Part shown: positions 44,675 through 53,888 of the stretch, in pieces
Layout: each line of letters opens with the position of its first letter
Numbering within the stretch: position 1 is the stretch's first letter
Origin: Cysteiniphilum halobium
GTDB taxonomy: Bacteria; Pseudomonadota; Gammaproteobacteria; Francisellales; Francisellaceae
DNA length: 64,000 nt
NCBI RefSeq assembly: GCF_003574425.1
Contig: NZ_QLIU01000049.1
Location: forward strand, 44,333-108,332
Reading direction: 5' to 3'
Program-made: the position numbers and the translations under genes
Notes under the pieces: generated by a model
What the model saw: the letters and a program-made list of their open reading frames with translations, nothing else
Databases searched by the model: none
What the model was told of the DNA's origin: nothing

Positions 44675-45943
44675 ATGACTTTTTCAATGAATACTGCTTC
44701 TAGTTTCTTTCACTCTGATGTTTTAATTATTGGTGCCGGTCCCTCAGGCAGCGTTGCCGCAGCGATACTTGCGCAAAAAGGCTATCAGGTAACGATTATT
44801 GAGTCCTCCAAATTCCCGCGTTTTTCCATTGGTGAAAGCCTGCTGCCACAAGCGATGGAATTTTTAGAACATGCTAACTTACTTTCATGTATTGAAAATA
44901 CTCCCTTCCAATTTAAAAATGGAGCCGCTTTTTTCTGCCAAGAGCACTATGTTGAATTCGACTTTAGTCAAAAGTTTAGCACTGGATTTAATAGCACATT
45001 CCAAGTTGAGCGCAGTGTTTTTGATCAACAGTTAGCCAACAAGGCAGCTAAGTTTGGCACTACAATTATCTATGAACAGCAAGTTACTGACATTCACTTT
45101 AGTAACAATAATCAGCTTGTTATTACGGTTGATAAAGACGGAAAAACACATCAATATCATACAAAATTTGTGCTAGACGCTAGCGGGTTTGCACGCGTAT
45201 TACCTAATCTGCTAAAGCTTAATCTACCGAGTGAATTTCCACCGCGTATGTCTGTCTTTACGCATATCAATAGCAAGCTTGATCAAAGGTTATTTGATCA
45301 GAACAAAATTTTGATCACAGTGCACCCAGTACATAGCGACATTTGGTTTTGGCTTATCCCCTTAAGCGAGACTAAATACTCACTTGGCGTTGTCGGCGAA
45401 CCACACTTACTACAACAAAGTGAAGATGTACCAGAACAAATCTTAACAAAACTTATCAATGAAACACCCAATTTACATAAAATCTTAAAGGATATAAGCC
45501 TTGATATGCCGGTACGCAAAATCGTCGGTTATGCACAAGATATTAGCACGCTTCATGGTTCAGGCTATGCACTTCTTGGCAATGCTGGTGAGTTTTTAGA
45601 TCCCATCTTCTCATCAGGCGTGACGATTGCTTTAAAATCAGCAGTCCTTGCTGCTGAAACATTAGATAGCTTTCTACAAGGCAAAAATACTAACTGGCAG
45701 AAAGACTTTGCAGAGCCTTTACAAAAAGGTGTTAATACGTTTAAAGCCTACGTGCGTGCTTGGTACACAGGTGAATTGCAACAAATTATCTTTAGCCACA
45801 CACAGCCACCTGAAATCAAAGCAAAAATTTGCTCAATTCTTGCCGGTTACGCTTGGGATGAAACAAACGACTATGTGACCGATGCCAAGCGTAAACTAAG
45901 CGTTCTTGCCAAAGTATGTGAGACACTTAATACAATAAGATAG
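44675..45943 (+). CDS. FAD-dependent oxidoreductase of the halogenase/geranylgeranyl-reductase group
   Basis: A 422-residue flavoprotein. The FAD-binding Rossmann motif is VLIIGAGPSGSVAAAILAQKG, followed by the group signature FPRFSIGESLLPQ; further motifs are VLDASGFARVLP and LLGNAGEFLDPIFSSGVTIAL. The sequence IWFWLIPLSE matches the WxWxIP motif of flavin-dependent halogenases, but this motif also occurs in related non-halogenating reductases, and no flavin reductase or biosynthetic cluster is nearby. Start ATG 44675, with a second in-frame ATG at 44687. Overlaps convergently with yhhN by 17 bases. Confidence 0.85.
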   Translation: MTFSMNTASSFFHSDVLIIGAGPSGSVAAAILAQKGYQVTIIESSKFPRFSIGESLLPQAMEFLEHANLLSCIENTPFQFKNGAAFFCQEHYVEFDFSQKFSTGFNSTFQVERSVFDQQLANKAAKFGTTIIYEQQVTDIHFSNNNQLVITVDKDGKTHQYHTKFVLDASGFARVLPNLLKLNLPSEFPPRMSVFTHINSKLDQRLFDQNKILITVHPVHSDIWFWLIPLSETKYSLGVVGEPHLLQQSEDVPEQILTKLINETPNLHKILKDISLDMPVRKIVGYAQDISTLHGSGYALLGNAGEFLDPIFSSGVTIALKSAVLAAETLDSFLQGKNTNWQKDFAEPLQKGVNTFKAYVRAWYTGELQQIIFSHTQPPEIKAKICSILAGYAWDETNDYVTDAKRKLSVLAKVCETLNTIR

Positions 45944-46565
45944 CAGCACTCGCTATCAGATACTGTGCCAAATAATAACTAATCATCACAAGACTTGGTT
46001 CGTGCTTTAACTTGCGTTTGAATTTATCCCATGCCAACACGGAGTCTGAGAACATAAAACACAAGGCGCCTAGCATGATATACAAGCTTGGTAGCGACCT
46101 ATCTGCAAGATACACATTAACCGCTACAGCCCCCATCACCATAATCACCACAATATAAACAGCAACGGCAATACGATCCTGCCCAAGCGTTTTATATAAC
46201 ATGAGATAAAATAATATCGCATATATCAGCATTACAATAATAACCCACCAATGAAATAGTGTAAGTTTCAACGAAAACGCTGCAATATAAGCAATATGCG
46301 CTAAGAGAAAGCTAGCAAGTCCACCAGTGAAATATCGCGCCTTTGTCGATAGTAGAAAAATATCACCTATTAACGACAACATTAGTCCTAATAATATCAA
46401 CATCACAAATATATTAAGCGCAATACTAAAGCAAAAGGCATACCCTAAAATCAGCAAGGTTGTTAATGGCTTAAACAAGTAACTCATACGCATCGTACGA
46501 TATTTATCAATAATATGTATGCTCGCGCATAAGGCTATTAGTAGCGTTAATCCAATTATTTCCAT
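45927..46565 (-). CDS. YhhN/TMEM86 family lysoplasmalogenase-like membrane protein
   Basis: A 212-residue polytopic membrane protein (about 8 segments). Family motifs: YLFKPLTTLLILGYA, SLIGDIFLLSTK, FLLAHIAYIAAF, GALCFMFSDSVLAWDKF, and YYLAQYLIASA. Homologues hydrolyse the vinyl-ether bond of lysoplasmalogens in eukaryotes and some bacteria; the bacterial role is unclear. The ATG at 46565 is preferred over two GTG codons directly upstream. The heptamer repeat at 46576-46629 begins only 11 bases before this start. Confidence 0.85.
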   Translation of the reverse strand: MEIIGLTLLIALCASIHIIDKYRTMRMSYLFKPLTTLLILGYAFCFSIALNIFVMLILLGLMLSLIGDIFLLSTKARYFTGGLASFLLAHIAYIAAFSLKLTLFHWWVIIVMLIYAILFYLMLYKTLGQDRIAVAVYIVVIMVMGAVAVNVYLADRSLPSLYIMLGALCFMFSDSVLAWDKFKRKLKHEPSLVMISYYLAQYLIASAAILLY

Positions 46566-46575
46566 CACCACTCAC

Positions 46576-46629
46576 TCAACATTCAACATTCAACATTCAA
46601 CATTCAACATTCAACATTCAACATTCAAC
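46576..46629. repeat. Tandem heptanucleotide repeat, TCAACAT, about 7.7 units
   Basis: Perfect tandem array of TCAACAT from 46576 to 46629, in the intergenic region between divergent yhhN and the first glycosyltransferase gene. It occupies the expected ribosome-binding/promoter zone of yhhN. Slippage would change the distance between promoter and start. Confidence 0.95.
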
Positions 46630-46725
46630 TAACGCATTCTAGCAAATTGTTATCATAACACATTCTTGTCATTGATTAATTTGTGTTATGATGCTCCATA
46701 ATCAAATCCGGTCAATCTTACATTT

Positions 46726-47490
46726 ATGACTGAAAAGAAAAATACGCTTGGTGTAGTCATTATTACTAAAAACGAAGAAAAAAATATCGCACGCTGCTTA
46801 GCTTCTGTTAAATGGGCGGATGAGATTATTGTCGTTGATTCAGGTAGCACCGATAAGACACTTGAAATTGCAAAAACTTACCGTGCTAAAATCATTGAAC
46901 GCCATTGGCCTGGTGATGGCCCACAAAAGCATTTTGGCATTTCACAATTAACTACTGACTGGGGACTAGTCCTCGACGCTGACGAAGAAGTAACGCCCGA
47001 GCTTTCAAACTCGATGAAAACAACATTGAAAAACCCACAATGCAGTTTTTATAAAATGCATCGTCGGTCATTTTTTTTGAGCAAAATTATCTATCATGGT
47101 GACTGGGGAAAAGACTGGATTGTCCGTTTATTTGACTGCAGCAAACATCAATGGACACAAGATATTGTTCATGCCAAACTCAATGTTTCAAAAAAACAAG
47201 CAGGTATGCTAAAAGGCAAGCTTATTCATCACTCTCAAGACAGCATTGCAAGTTCATTAAAGAAAATGAATGATTATAGCGATGGCACCTCAACAATCCT
47301 TTGGCAAAAAGGCAAAAGAACCTCATTGCTAAAAGCCAACTTTCATAAACACTGGACTTTCTTACGTGGCTTTATTATGCGCTTAGGATTTCTAGATGGA
47401 AAACGCGGTTATTTAATTGCTAAATTATCAGCTTATGGCTCTTATTTTAAGTACATCAAGCTATGGGAGAAACAACAAAATGAACAATAG
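46726..47490 (+). CDS. Family 2 glycosyltransferase, WaaE/LPS-core type
   Basis: A 254-residue cytoplasmic glycosyltransferase. It has LGVVIITKNEEKNIARCLAS, ADEIIVVDSGSTDKTLEIA, GPQKHFGISQLTTDWGLVLDADEE (DAD metal-binding), and HAKLNV..AGMLKGKLIHHSQ. The pattern is that of lipopolysaccharide inner-core glucosyltransferases (WaaE/KdtX, LgtF). The next GT2 gene overlaps by 11 bases, so they are in one operon. The acceptor cannot be read. Confidence 0.9.
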   Translation: MTEKKNTLGVVIITKNEEKNIARCLASVKWADEIIVVDSGSTDKTLEIAKTYRAKIIERHWPGDGPQKHFGISQLTTDWGLVLDADEEVTPELSNSMKTTLKNPQCSFYKMHRRSFFLSKIIYHGDWGKDWIVRLFDCSKHQWTQDIVHAKLNVSKKQAGMLKGKLIHHSQDSIASSLKKMNDYSDGTSTILWQKGKRTSLLKANFHKHWTFLRGFIMRLGFLDGKRGYLIAKLSAYGSYFKYIKLWEKQQNEQ

Positions 47491-48307
47491 CATTTATCAA
47501 GGACTGATTTCTGTTATTGTCTCCACCTATAATTGGCCTCACGCACTTCAACTTGTTTTAACGGCACTAAACAATCAAACAGATAATAATTTTGAGGTTA
47601 TTATTGTTGATGATGGTTCGACTTCTACAACAAAAGAAATGATTGAGCAGTTTAAAACAATAGCTTGCTTTCCTTTAAAGCATTTGTGGCAGGAGGATAA
47701 AGGGTTTAGACTTTCAAGAGCTCGCAATATGGGAATCAAAGAAGCCAGAGGTGATTACATTGTTTTTATGGATGGAGACTGCATTGTCAGACCCAATTTT
47801 ATATTAAATCACCGAATATTAGCCAACACTGGATACTATGTTGCAGGTAATCGCATTTTATTATCCCAAACATTCAGTCACAATTTACTTAACTTACAAC
47901 TTGATGTTTCAAATAAAAGTTTATTCTATTGGCTCAAGCAACGTTTATTAAAACATATCAATCGTTGGCATACTTTATTTGCCTTTGGTTTAAATAGCAA
48001 CGCAAGATATAAGCATGCCAAAAAATGGCAAAAAGCCAAAGGTTGCAATATGGCTTTTTGGCGACAAGATTTATTGAACATCCAAGGCTTTGAGGAAGAA
48101 ATATCTGGCTGGGGCTACGAAGACTCTGACCTAATGATCCGTCTTATTAATAATGGCATAAGAAGAAAGTCAGGTTACTTTGCAACCACAATTTTACACA
48201 TATGGCACAAAGAAGCAGATAGATCCAATGAATCTAAAAACTTTAATCATCTGCAAAAACTACTTGAAACAAAGCGTATTTATCCCCTTACATCTGAGCT
48301 ACAGTAG
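47480..48307 (+). CDS. Family 2 glycosyltransferase with C-terminal galactosyltransferase-like domain
   Basis: A 275-residue GT-A enzyme: LISVIVSTYNWPHALQLVLT, FEVIIVDDGSTSTTKEMI, LSRARNMGIKEARGDYIVFMDGD (DGD metal motif), and FEEEISGWGYEDSDLMIRL (the W.ED catalytic region). This type is found in O-antigen, capsule or core gene groups. The start is ATG 47480, preceded by GGGAG; upstream in-frame codons belong to the overlapping gene. It ends 8 bases inside the convergent GT4 gene. Confidence 0.9.
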   Translation: MNNSIYQGLISVIVSTYNWPHALQLVLTALNNQTDNNFEVIIVDDGSTSTTKEMIEQFKTIACFPLKHLWQEDKGFRLSRARNMGIKEARGDYIVFMDGDCIVRPNFILNHRILANTGYYVAGNRILLSQTFSHNLLNLQLDVSNKSLFYWLKQRLLKHINRWHTLFAFGLNSNARYKHAKKWQKAKGCNMAFWRQDLLNIQGFEEEISGWGYEDSDLMIRLINNGIRRKSGYFATTILHIWHKEADRSNESKNFNHLQKLLETKRIYPLTSELQ

Positions 48308-49387
48308 ATCCTTTTGGTATATTTCATTGATGAGCTTAAAAGCATTTTCAAAGCTAAATTTTTCTAATTGAGACTCTGTTGCTAACACAGGAGAAACTAA
48401 GGCAGTTTTTATAACCCTAGCTAGCGCCAACGGATTATTACAAGGTACTAAGTATTTAGCCAAATTTTCAACTAATATTTCTTTTGGTCCCGACTTACAA
48501 TCCGTACTAACGACAGTTACCCCACAAATCATTGCTTCAACAATCACATTACCAAACGCCTCATAATCAGAACATAACACAACAACTTGAGCGCTTTTCA
48601 TATATGGAAACGGATTACTCATAAAGTTCATGACCTTGACTTGCTTTCTTTTTTTTGAGAGTTTCACAAGATTCTCCAAGGCTGGAACATTATCAGTAAT
48701 AAAAATCAAACGCACATCAGTAGTAAGCTGGTCAAACGCTGCCAATAAAAGATCCTGGCGCTTACTATCCAAACTATATCTACCAACATGTAATATATAA
48801 GGCTTTTCATTAACTGAAAATTCTTGTGCCTTGTTACGAATCAAGTCAAAATCAAAAAAGTTATATAACACATGGATAGATTTTGGTTTCACTCTAAACT
48901 TATTAAGAAGTGTTTCTTTCACTCCATGCGAGACACATATAATTCGTCTCTGGTTAAAATGCCTAAATTCTTTTTCTCGCATCTTTTGATAGGCTTTTTC
49001 ACTTTCCTCTAACTTTCTATCCAACACAAAACTTGAACAAAAATGTCGATAATAAAATGTTTTGTTCTCAACAGAGTCTTTTAACCATTTCCTTGAAGTA
49101 GTTTTGTTGGAAAAAATCATTTTAAAATCGTGATGCTTATCTAGCTTGGTAACTAATCTAGATACCAATATTTCCTGTAACATTTTAATACCACGCGCTT
49201 TCCTTGCTGCCTCTACAAACACAGTAATTCGCTCATCAACCTCAATGTCTACTTTATCAAAGACAATCAAATAAACTTGCAACCCATGCCCTAACAAAAG
49301 TCGCGCCATATTCAGAAGCACCACATCAGCACCACCTCGCTTTAATCCTTGAGAAATTAGTAAAATTTTGTCATTAGTTTTTAACAC
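48299..49387 (-). CDS. Family 4 glycosyltransferase
   Basis: A 362-residue GT-B glycosyltransferase. N-terminal domain starts ILLISQGLKRGGADVVLLNMA; the nucleotide-sugar C-terminal domain has PYILHVGRYSLDSKRQDLLLAAF, VKVMNFMSNPFPYMKSAQVVVLCSDYEAFGNVIVEAMICG (EAFG...EA catalytic motif, split for length), and VVSTDCKSGPKEIL. Opposite orientation to the surrounding glycan genes; it overlaps the end of the GT2 gene. Likely adds a sugar to lipopolysaccharide or another glycan. Confidence 0.9.
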   Translation of the reverse strand: MLKTNDKILLISQGLKRGGADVVLLNMARLLLGHGLQVYLIVFDKVDIEVDERITVFVEAARKARGIKMLQEILVSRLVTKLDKHHDFKMIFSNKTTSRKWLKDSVENKTFYYRHFCSSFVLDRKLEESEKAYQKMREKEFRHFNQRRIICVSHGVKETLLNKFRVKPKSIHVLYNFFDFDLIRNKAQEFSVNEKPYILHVGRYSLDSKRQDLLLAAFDQLTTDVRLIFITDNVPALENLVKLSKKRKQVKVMNFMSNPFPYMKSAQVVVLCSDYEAFGNVIVEAMICGVTVVSTDCKSGPKEILVENLAKYLVPCNNPLALARVIKTALVSPVLATESQLEKFSFENAFKLINEIYQKDLL

Positions 49388-49496
49388 AATAAAGAGAAGT
49401 CAATACATTACAATAAAATTGATTCTACTTGAGTTGATGTGAAATGCTAAGGACTTTATACTAGCAAAAATCTTATTTAGGGTAACTAAACTTAGC

Positions 49497-50747
49497 ATGC
49501 AAACCACATCCCACCAAAACAACAACTTATTGAATAAAGCCTACCTATTTTTCGCTTTCGGACTAGGTATCGTTATGGCTGTATCCACAGCACTCACCAG
49601 CATATTTGCCTTGTGTCTATTATTGCTATTTATCATCAGTGGCGACTATCGTGCTAAGTTCTCCTTAATCAAACGCTTTTATATTTGGCCAGTAATCATT
49701 TTGATTTTATTAGCATTGATTAGCTGCCTGTATTCGACATTGCCATTGAATGAGTCTATTGGTTGGGTTGGCAAATTTTATAAGCTCTTGATTGTCTGGA
49801 TTATTGCCTATGTGTGTTATAAAAACCCCGAGATTATTAATAAACTTTTATTGGCATTTTTTATTGGTGTGATGCTAAATGTGATTGCCATTTTTGTGAA
49901 TTACTACTTTCTAAGCCCTGAAAACGCCATTGTTTTTAGTGGGCCAACTTTTCCTGCTGCACAATCGCATTTTGTTACAGGCTTTATATTTGCCGTTGCC
50001 GCGTTTATGCTGTTTTCAATGGCACTAACAACTCATAGTAAGAAACAACGAATTCTTTTTCTTATTCTTGGCATTATCATTATTTGTGCTGAGCTTGGAT
50101 TAAACACCAGTCGCACTGGTTATTTGATCGAGTTTTCTGTGCTTGCTGTTGGCTTTTTTATGAAATTCCGCTGGAAAGGGCTTCTTGCTGCCATTGTTAT
50201 TGTTCCCAGTGTTTTTGCCACCTTTTATCATTTCTCACCAACCTTTAAGATGCGTGTGGATGAAGCATATAACAGCACTATCAGTTATTATAATGGCACC
50301 AATACCTACACATCCGCCGGGATTCGTCTAAGCTTCTACCATACAGCTCTTGGGATTTTTGAGCATAAACCACAGCGTATTTTATACGGATGTGGCACAG
50401 GAGCACAAACACAGTGCAGCACACATTTTATCAATAGCGAAGTACCATCAGCTGACAAGAAATACTACCGTATTATTAACAATCCGCATAACCAGTATAT
50501 TTATTTTTTGATGCAATCAGGCATATGGGCACTAGCAGTCTTTGTCTTTTTATTGCTCGCTTCTTTTTATTATGCGAAAGATATGCCAATGATGATGCGT
50601 AATAACACACGCATTCTTATTATTGCTTTTGCTATTGGCTGCTTGGTTAATTCATGGATCTTGGATATTGGACCTGGATTTATATTCTGCTTTTTATTAC
50701 CCGTAGTACTAGCTCAGCGCTACATCAAAAATCCAAATGTACAATAA
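49497..50747 (+). CDS. O-antigen ligase / polymerase family membrane protein (WaaL-like)
   Basis: A 416-residue protein with about 11 membrane segments. It contains a long periplasmic loop around residues 265-335 with SAGIRLSFYHTALGIFEHKP, GCGTGAQTQCS and NNPHNQYIYFLMQSGIWAL, where the NPHN(xY) element corresponds to the conserved His/Asn of WaaL ligases. TSRTGYL in the preceding segment is also typical. Joins O-antigen or other glycans to lipid A core in the periplasm; ligase and polymerase cannot be distinguished by sequence alone. Confidence 0.85.
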   Translation: MQTTSHQNNNLLNKAYLFFAFGLGIVMAVSTALTSIFALCLLLLFIISGDYRAKFSLIKRFYIWPVIILILLALISCLYSTLPLNESIGWVGKFYKLLIVWIIAYVCYKNPEIINKLLLAFFIGVMLNVIAIFVNYYFLSPENAIVFSGPTFPAAQSHFVTGFIFAVAAFMLFSMALTTHSKKQRILFLILGIIIICAELGLNTSRTGYLIEFSVLAVGFFMKFRWKGLLAAIVIVPSVFATFYHFSPTFKMRVDEAYNSTISYYNGTNTYTSAGIRLSFYHTALGIFEHKPQRILYGCGTGAQTQCSTHFINSEVPSADKKYYRIINNPHNQYIYFLMQSGIWALAVFVFLLLASFYYAKDMPMMMRNNTRILIIAFAIGCLVNSWILDIGPGFIFCFLLPVVLAQRYIKNPNVQ

Positions 50748-50827
50748 AACCAAATTCCCCAATATTTTTATCTCTAGTTATATTAAACTAATTCACAGTA
50801 TTGATTTGCCATAACTAAATAACCACA

Positions 50828-52225
50828 GTGACAACGACACAAAACACACCGCATTACCACTTTATTGGCATTGGTGGCATAGGAATGTCCGCTCTTGCTA
50901 TATTCTGCTTACAAAAAGGCTATCGCGTATCTGGTTCTGATGTGCAATCTTCTAAACTAACGATAAAACTCCAGCAATTGGGCGCACAAATTTCATTGGG
51001 ACATAGTGCCAGGAACTTGACAGATGCCAATGCCGTGATTTACACCTCAGCAATGCGTAAAGATAATCCGGAATATCAAAAAGCGTTACAACAAAATGTA
51101 AAAGTTTATCATCGTGCGGAGTTTCTAGCCTTTTTAACCAAAGACTATGCTGAGCTTATTGCCATTACCGGCACGCATGGCAAGACAACAATTACTAGCC
51201 TTTTGGCACATATCATGCATGAGGCTAACTTTGATCCTAGCTTTATTAACGGTGGACTTGCCAATGATTTCACACATCACGCGCATGCTGGCAATTCACC
51301 TTATATGATTATTGAAGCTGATGAAAGTGATGCTTCATTTCTTAAAATACATCCTAAACATATTATCATTAGTAATGTTGATCTTGATCATATGCAAACC
51401 TATCAACATGAGATTAAAGCGCTTATTCAAAGCTTTGCTGATTTTGCTTTAGCGGATAATGTCAATGGTGAGATTCTCATTGGTAGTGGTAGTGACAGTG
51501 CCTATAAACTCGTAGAAAAAGTCAAAATACAAAAGCCACACGCACTACATTATGGTTTAAACAGTGATATGGATATTCAAATTACTGACTTCCAGCAAAC
51601 AGCAGATCACGCAAAGTTTGATATTGCTGTCACAAATAAAACTTATAACGATTTTGTCAGCACACTGCCTGGTACGCACAATGCTGAAAATGCACTTGCC
51701 GCAATTGCCCTTTGTCTTAAGTTTGGTATTGCAGAGGATATCATTAAAAAAGCACTATTAAGCTTTAAAGGTATTTATCGTCGCTTTAATCACTACCAAA
51801 CGATCGTTAATAATCACCCAATTCAACTCATCGATGATTATGGTCATCATCCGGTTGAGATTCAAAGTACACTGGATGCCGTGTCAAAACAATTTCCACA
51901 TCAGCGTCTTATTCACATCTACCAACCACATCGCTATACGCGGACGCGCGATTTATTTCAGGAGTTTATCGACTGTTTAAACGGTGCGGATATTGTGGTT
52001 TTAATGCGCAGTTATGCCGCCAGTGAAGACCCCATAGATGGCGCACATGCGCTAGATTTATTTAACACATTAAAAAATGATCACGCACAGTGTTTTTATG
52101 TAGATAATAATGAAGAAGCCAAAGCCCTTGTAGATAAACTTGCAATAGCACATGATGTGGTACTGGTACAAGGCGCAGGTGACATTGCCAATTTAGTGAG
52201 TATGTTACATGAAAACTCAAATTGA
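50828..52225 (+). CDS. murC: MurC, UDP-N-acetylmuramate-L-alanine ligase
   Basis: A 465-residue peptidoglycan ligase adding L-Ala to UDP-MurNAc. Motifs: FIGIGGIGMSALAIFCLQKGY, VIYTSAMRKDNPE, ELIAITGTHGKTTITSLLAH (P-loop), IIEADESDASFL, SNVDLDHMQTY, RRFNHY, IDDYGHHPVEI and PHRYTRTRDLF. These distinguish MurC from Mpl (which has EADEYD). Starts at GTG 50828. Located outside any division/cell-wall cluster, overlapping rsmI by 17 bases. Confidence 0.96.
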   Translation: MTTTQNTPHYHFIGIGGIGMSALAIFCLQKGYRVSGSDVQSSKLTIKLQQLGAQISLGHSARNLTDANAVIYTSAMRKDNPEYQKALQQNVKVYHRAEFLAFLTKDYAELIAITGTHGKTTITSLLAHIMHEANFDPSFINGGLANDFTHHAHAGNSPYMIIEADESDASFLKIHPKHIIISNVDLDHMQTYQHEIKALIQSFADFALADNVNGEILIGSGSDSAYKLVEKVKIQKPHALHYGLNSDMDIQITDFQQTADHAKFDIAVTNKTYNDFVSTLPGTHNAENALAAIALCLKFGIAEDIIKKALLSFKGIYRRFNHYQTIVNNHPIQLIDDYGHHPVEIQSTLDAVSKQFPHQRLIHIYQPHRYTRTRDLFQEFIDCLNGADIVVLMRSYAASEDPIDGAHALDLFNTLKNDHAQCFYVDNNEEAKALVDKLAIAHDVVLVQGAGDIANLVSMLHENSN

Positions 52226-53120
52226 ACGCGGTATGTTATACGTTGTTGCTACACCAATTGGCAACTTGCAAGACATTACTTTACGCGCCTTGGATGCGCT
52301 AAAACAAGCAGAAGTGATCTTTGCAGAAGACACACGTATCACCCGCAAACTGCTAGAGCAATATGCTATTACCCCTCCTGTGATTATCTCCTGCCATGAA
52401 CATAATGAGCAGGCGCGTATTGCATTATTAATTAGGTATTTAAATGAACAAAAAATCACATTGCTAGTCAGTGATGCTGGAACGCCGTTGATTAGCGACC
52501 CTGGTTTTCACTTAGTAAAAAACTTGCGTGATCACGGTTATCCTGTAGTACCATTACCAGGTGTTAGTGCCTTGATCACCGCCTTATCAGCAGCAGGTAT
52601 TGCTACCGATAATTTTCAGTTTAAAGGTTTTTTACCTGCTAAGTCAGGTGCGCGTAAAAAAATTTTGCAAAGTATTCAAAATACAACTATGACAACTGCT
52701 TTCTATGAGTCAACACACCGAATTATCGATACTTTAACGGATATTCAAAGTACCTTACCAAATCACACATTGGTTGTTGCCAAAGAGCTGACGAAAAAGT
52801 TTGAGCGTTTTTTCCATGGACGTGCTAGTGATATTTTGTCTGATTTTACAAAAGACTCTTCATTAACAAAGGGGGAGTTTGTTATCCTAATTGAAGGTAT
52901 TAATGCAGATAATAAAGATGACACTATTATTGATGAGCATAAACTACTTAATCTATTGTTAGCAGAACTGCCAATCAAAAAGGCTGTCAGCATCGCAGTA
53001 GAGCTCACCCAAGGCAAAAAGAATGCCTTGTATAAACAAGCTCTGATAATACAAGAAGATAAAGAAAATAAAGAAAACAAGCAAAGCAACAGCAATAACA
53101 CATCAGGAATACAAGTTTAA
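52209..53120 (+). CDS. rsmI: RsmI, 16S rRNA 2'-O-ribose C1402 methyltransferase
   Basis: A 303-residue SAM enzyme. Family motifs: LYVVATPIGNLQDITLRALD, AEDTRITRKLLEQY, SCHEHNEQAR, LVSDAGTPLISDPGFHLV, VPLPGVSALITALSAAG, FKGFLPAKSGARKK and TTAFYESTHRIIDTL. The C-terminal tail is a short, hydrophilic, low-complexity extension (Glu/Asn/Lys/Ser-rich). ATG at 52209 lies within murC; the next gene starts in its stop codon (TAATG). Confidence 0.96.
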   Translation: MKTQIERGMLYVVATPIGNLQDITLRALDALKQAEVIFAEDTRITRKLLEQYAITPPVIISCHEHNEQARIALLIRYLNEQKITLLVSDAGTPLISDPGFHLVKNLRDHGYPVVPLPGVSALITALSAAGIATDNFQFKGFLPAKSGARKKILQSIQNTTMTTAFYESTHRIIDTLTDIQSTLPNHTLVVAKELTKKFERFFHGRASDILSDFTKDSSLTKGEFVILIEGINADNKDDTIIDEHKLLNLLLAELPIKKAVSIAVELTQGKKNALYKQALIIQEDKENKENKQSNSNNTSGIQV

Positions 53121-53683
53121 TGGGACGATTTAGTTTTACGATTAAAATGAGCTGGTATCAACGCAAAAAAATAAAAGCCATTGCGCAACGCAAACATCAA
53201 GTTGAAAATGTCATGCAATTAAACCCTGAAAAACTTAAAAAATTGGGCCTTCGCTATATTGCACTTGATTTTGATGGTGTACTCGCCGCGCATGGTCAAC
53301 CATTGCCAGACAAAAAAATTCTAAATTGGCTGAAATCGCTAACCGATAAGTATAGTGAGCATCATATTTTTATTCTCTCCAATAAGCCAACAGCACAACG
53401 CGCACAATACTTTGCAACGCATTTTCCTAATATCCGTTTTATTGATGAAGTTGCCAAAAAGCCTTATCCTGATGGCTTGTTAAAAATTCAAGAATTAGCG
53501 CCATGCAAAGCACATGAGCTTGTTCTTGTCGATGATAGGTTATTAACCGGATGCCTTGCCTGTATATTGGCTGGAAGCTTCCCTATTCTTGTAACCAACC
53601 CCTACCGCAATTACGCACGCCGTCCATTCCAAGAAGGATTTTTTGGGTTATTACGTTTTATTGAGAAATCTATTTTTTTGTAA
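53120..53683 (+). CDS. YqeG-like HAD family phosphatase
   Basis: A 187-residue HAD hydrolase of the IIIA/YqeG type. Motif I YIALDFDGVLAAHG, motif II IFILSNKPTAQRAQYFA, Lys in AKKPYPDGLLKI, motif III LVLVDDRLLTGCLACI, and the ending LVTNPYRNYARRPFQEG. Members dephosphorylate phospholipid or phosphosugar substrates (mitochondrial relatives act on phosphatidylglycerophosphate). Translationally coupled to rsmI. The substrate here is unknown. Confidence 0.85.
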   Translation: MGRFSFTIKMSWYQRKKIKAIAQRKHQVENVMQLNPEKLKKLGLRYIALDFDGVLAAHGQPLPDKKILNWLKSLTDKYSEHHIFILSNKPTAQRAQYFATHFPNIRFIDEVAKKPYPDGLLKIQELAPCKAHELVLVDDRLLTGCLACILAGSFPILVTNPYRNYARRPFQEGFFGLLRFIEKSIFL

Positions 53684-53804
53684 ACTTAAGTGATTATGGC
53701 CATATCCTCACCGCCTTTTTTATGTAAACGTGGACTTCTCGGCAGCAGCGATGGTAATTCAAAGGATGATCATAATCTAAATCATGCTATATTTGATTAC
53801 TATG

Positions 53805-53861
53805 GGATATCACACTTTAACACTATACTCAGCTAGCAACCTTTATCACTGCGGAGTAAAT
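53805..53861 (-). repeat. Duplicated 57-base block beyond mini-RHS gene 2, copy 1
   Basis: GGATATCACACTTTAACACT..AGCTAG..ACTGCGGAGTA, found again at 55521-55577 (which contains the 3' end of mini-RHS gene 3). It lies about 30 bases beyond the stop of mini-RHS gene 2, so it looks like a detached C-terminal tip. Confidence 0.6.
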
Positions 53862-53888
53862 TGCACAACAAGAGGATATGGATGCGCT

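Noticed and set aside
46726..50747. A complete O-antigen biosynthesis cluster
   Set aside because: Only three glycosyltransferases and one ligase/polymerase-like protein are present; no nucleotide-sugar synthesis, flippase or chain-length genes are in the window.
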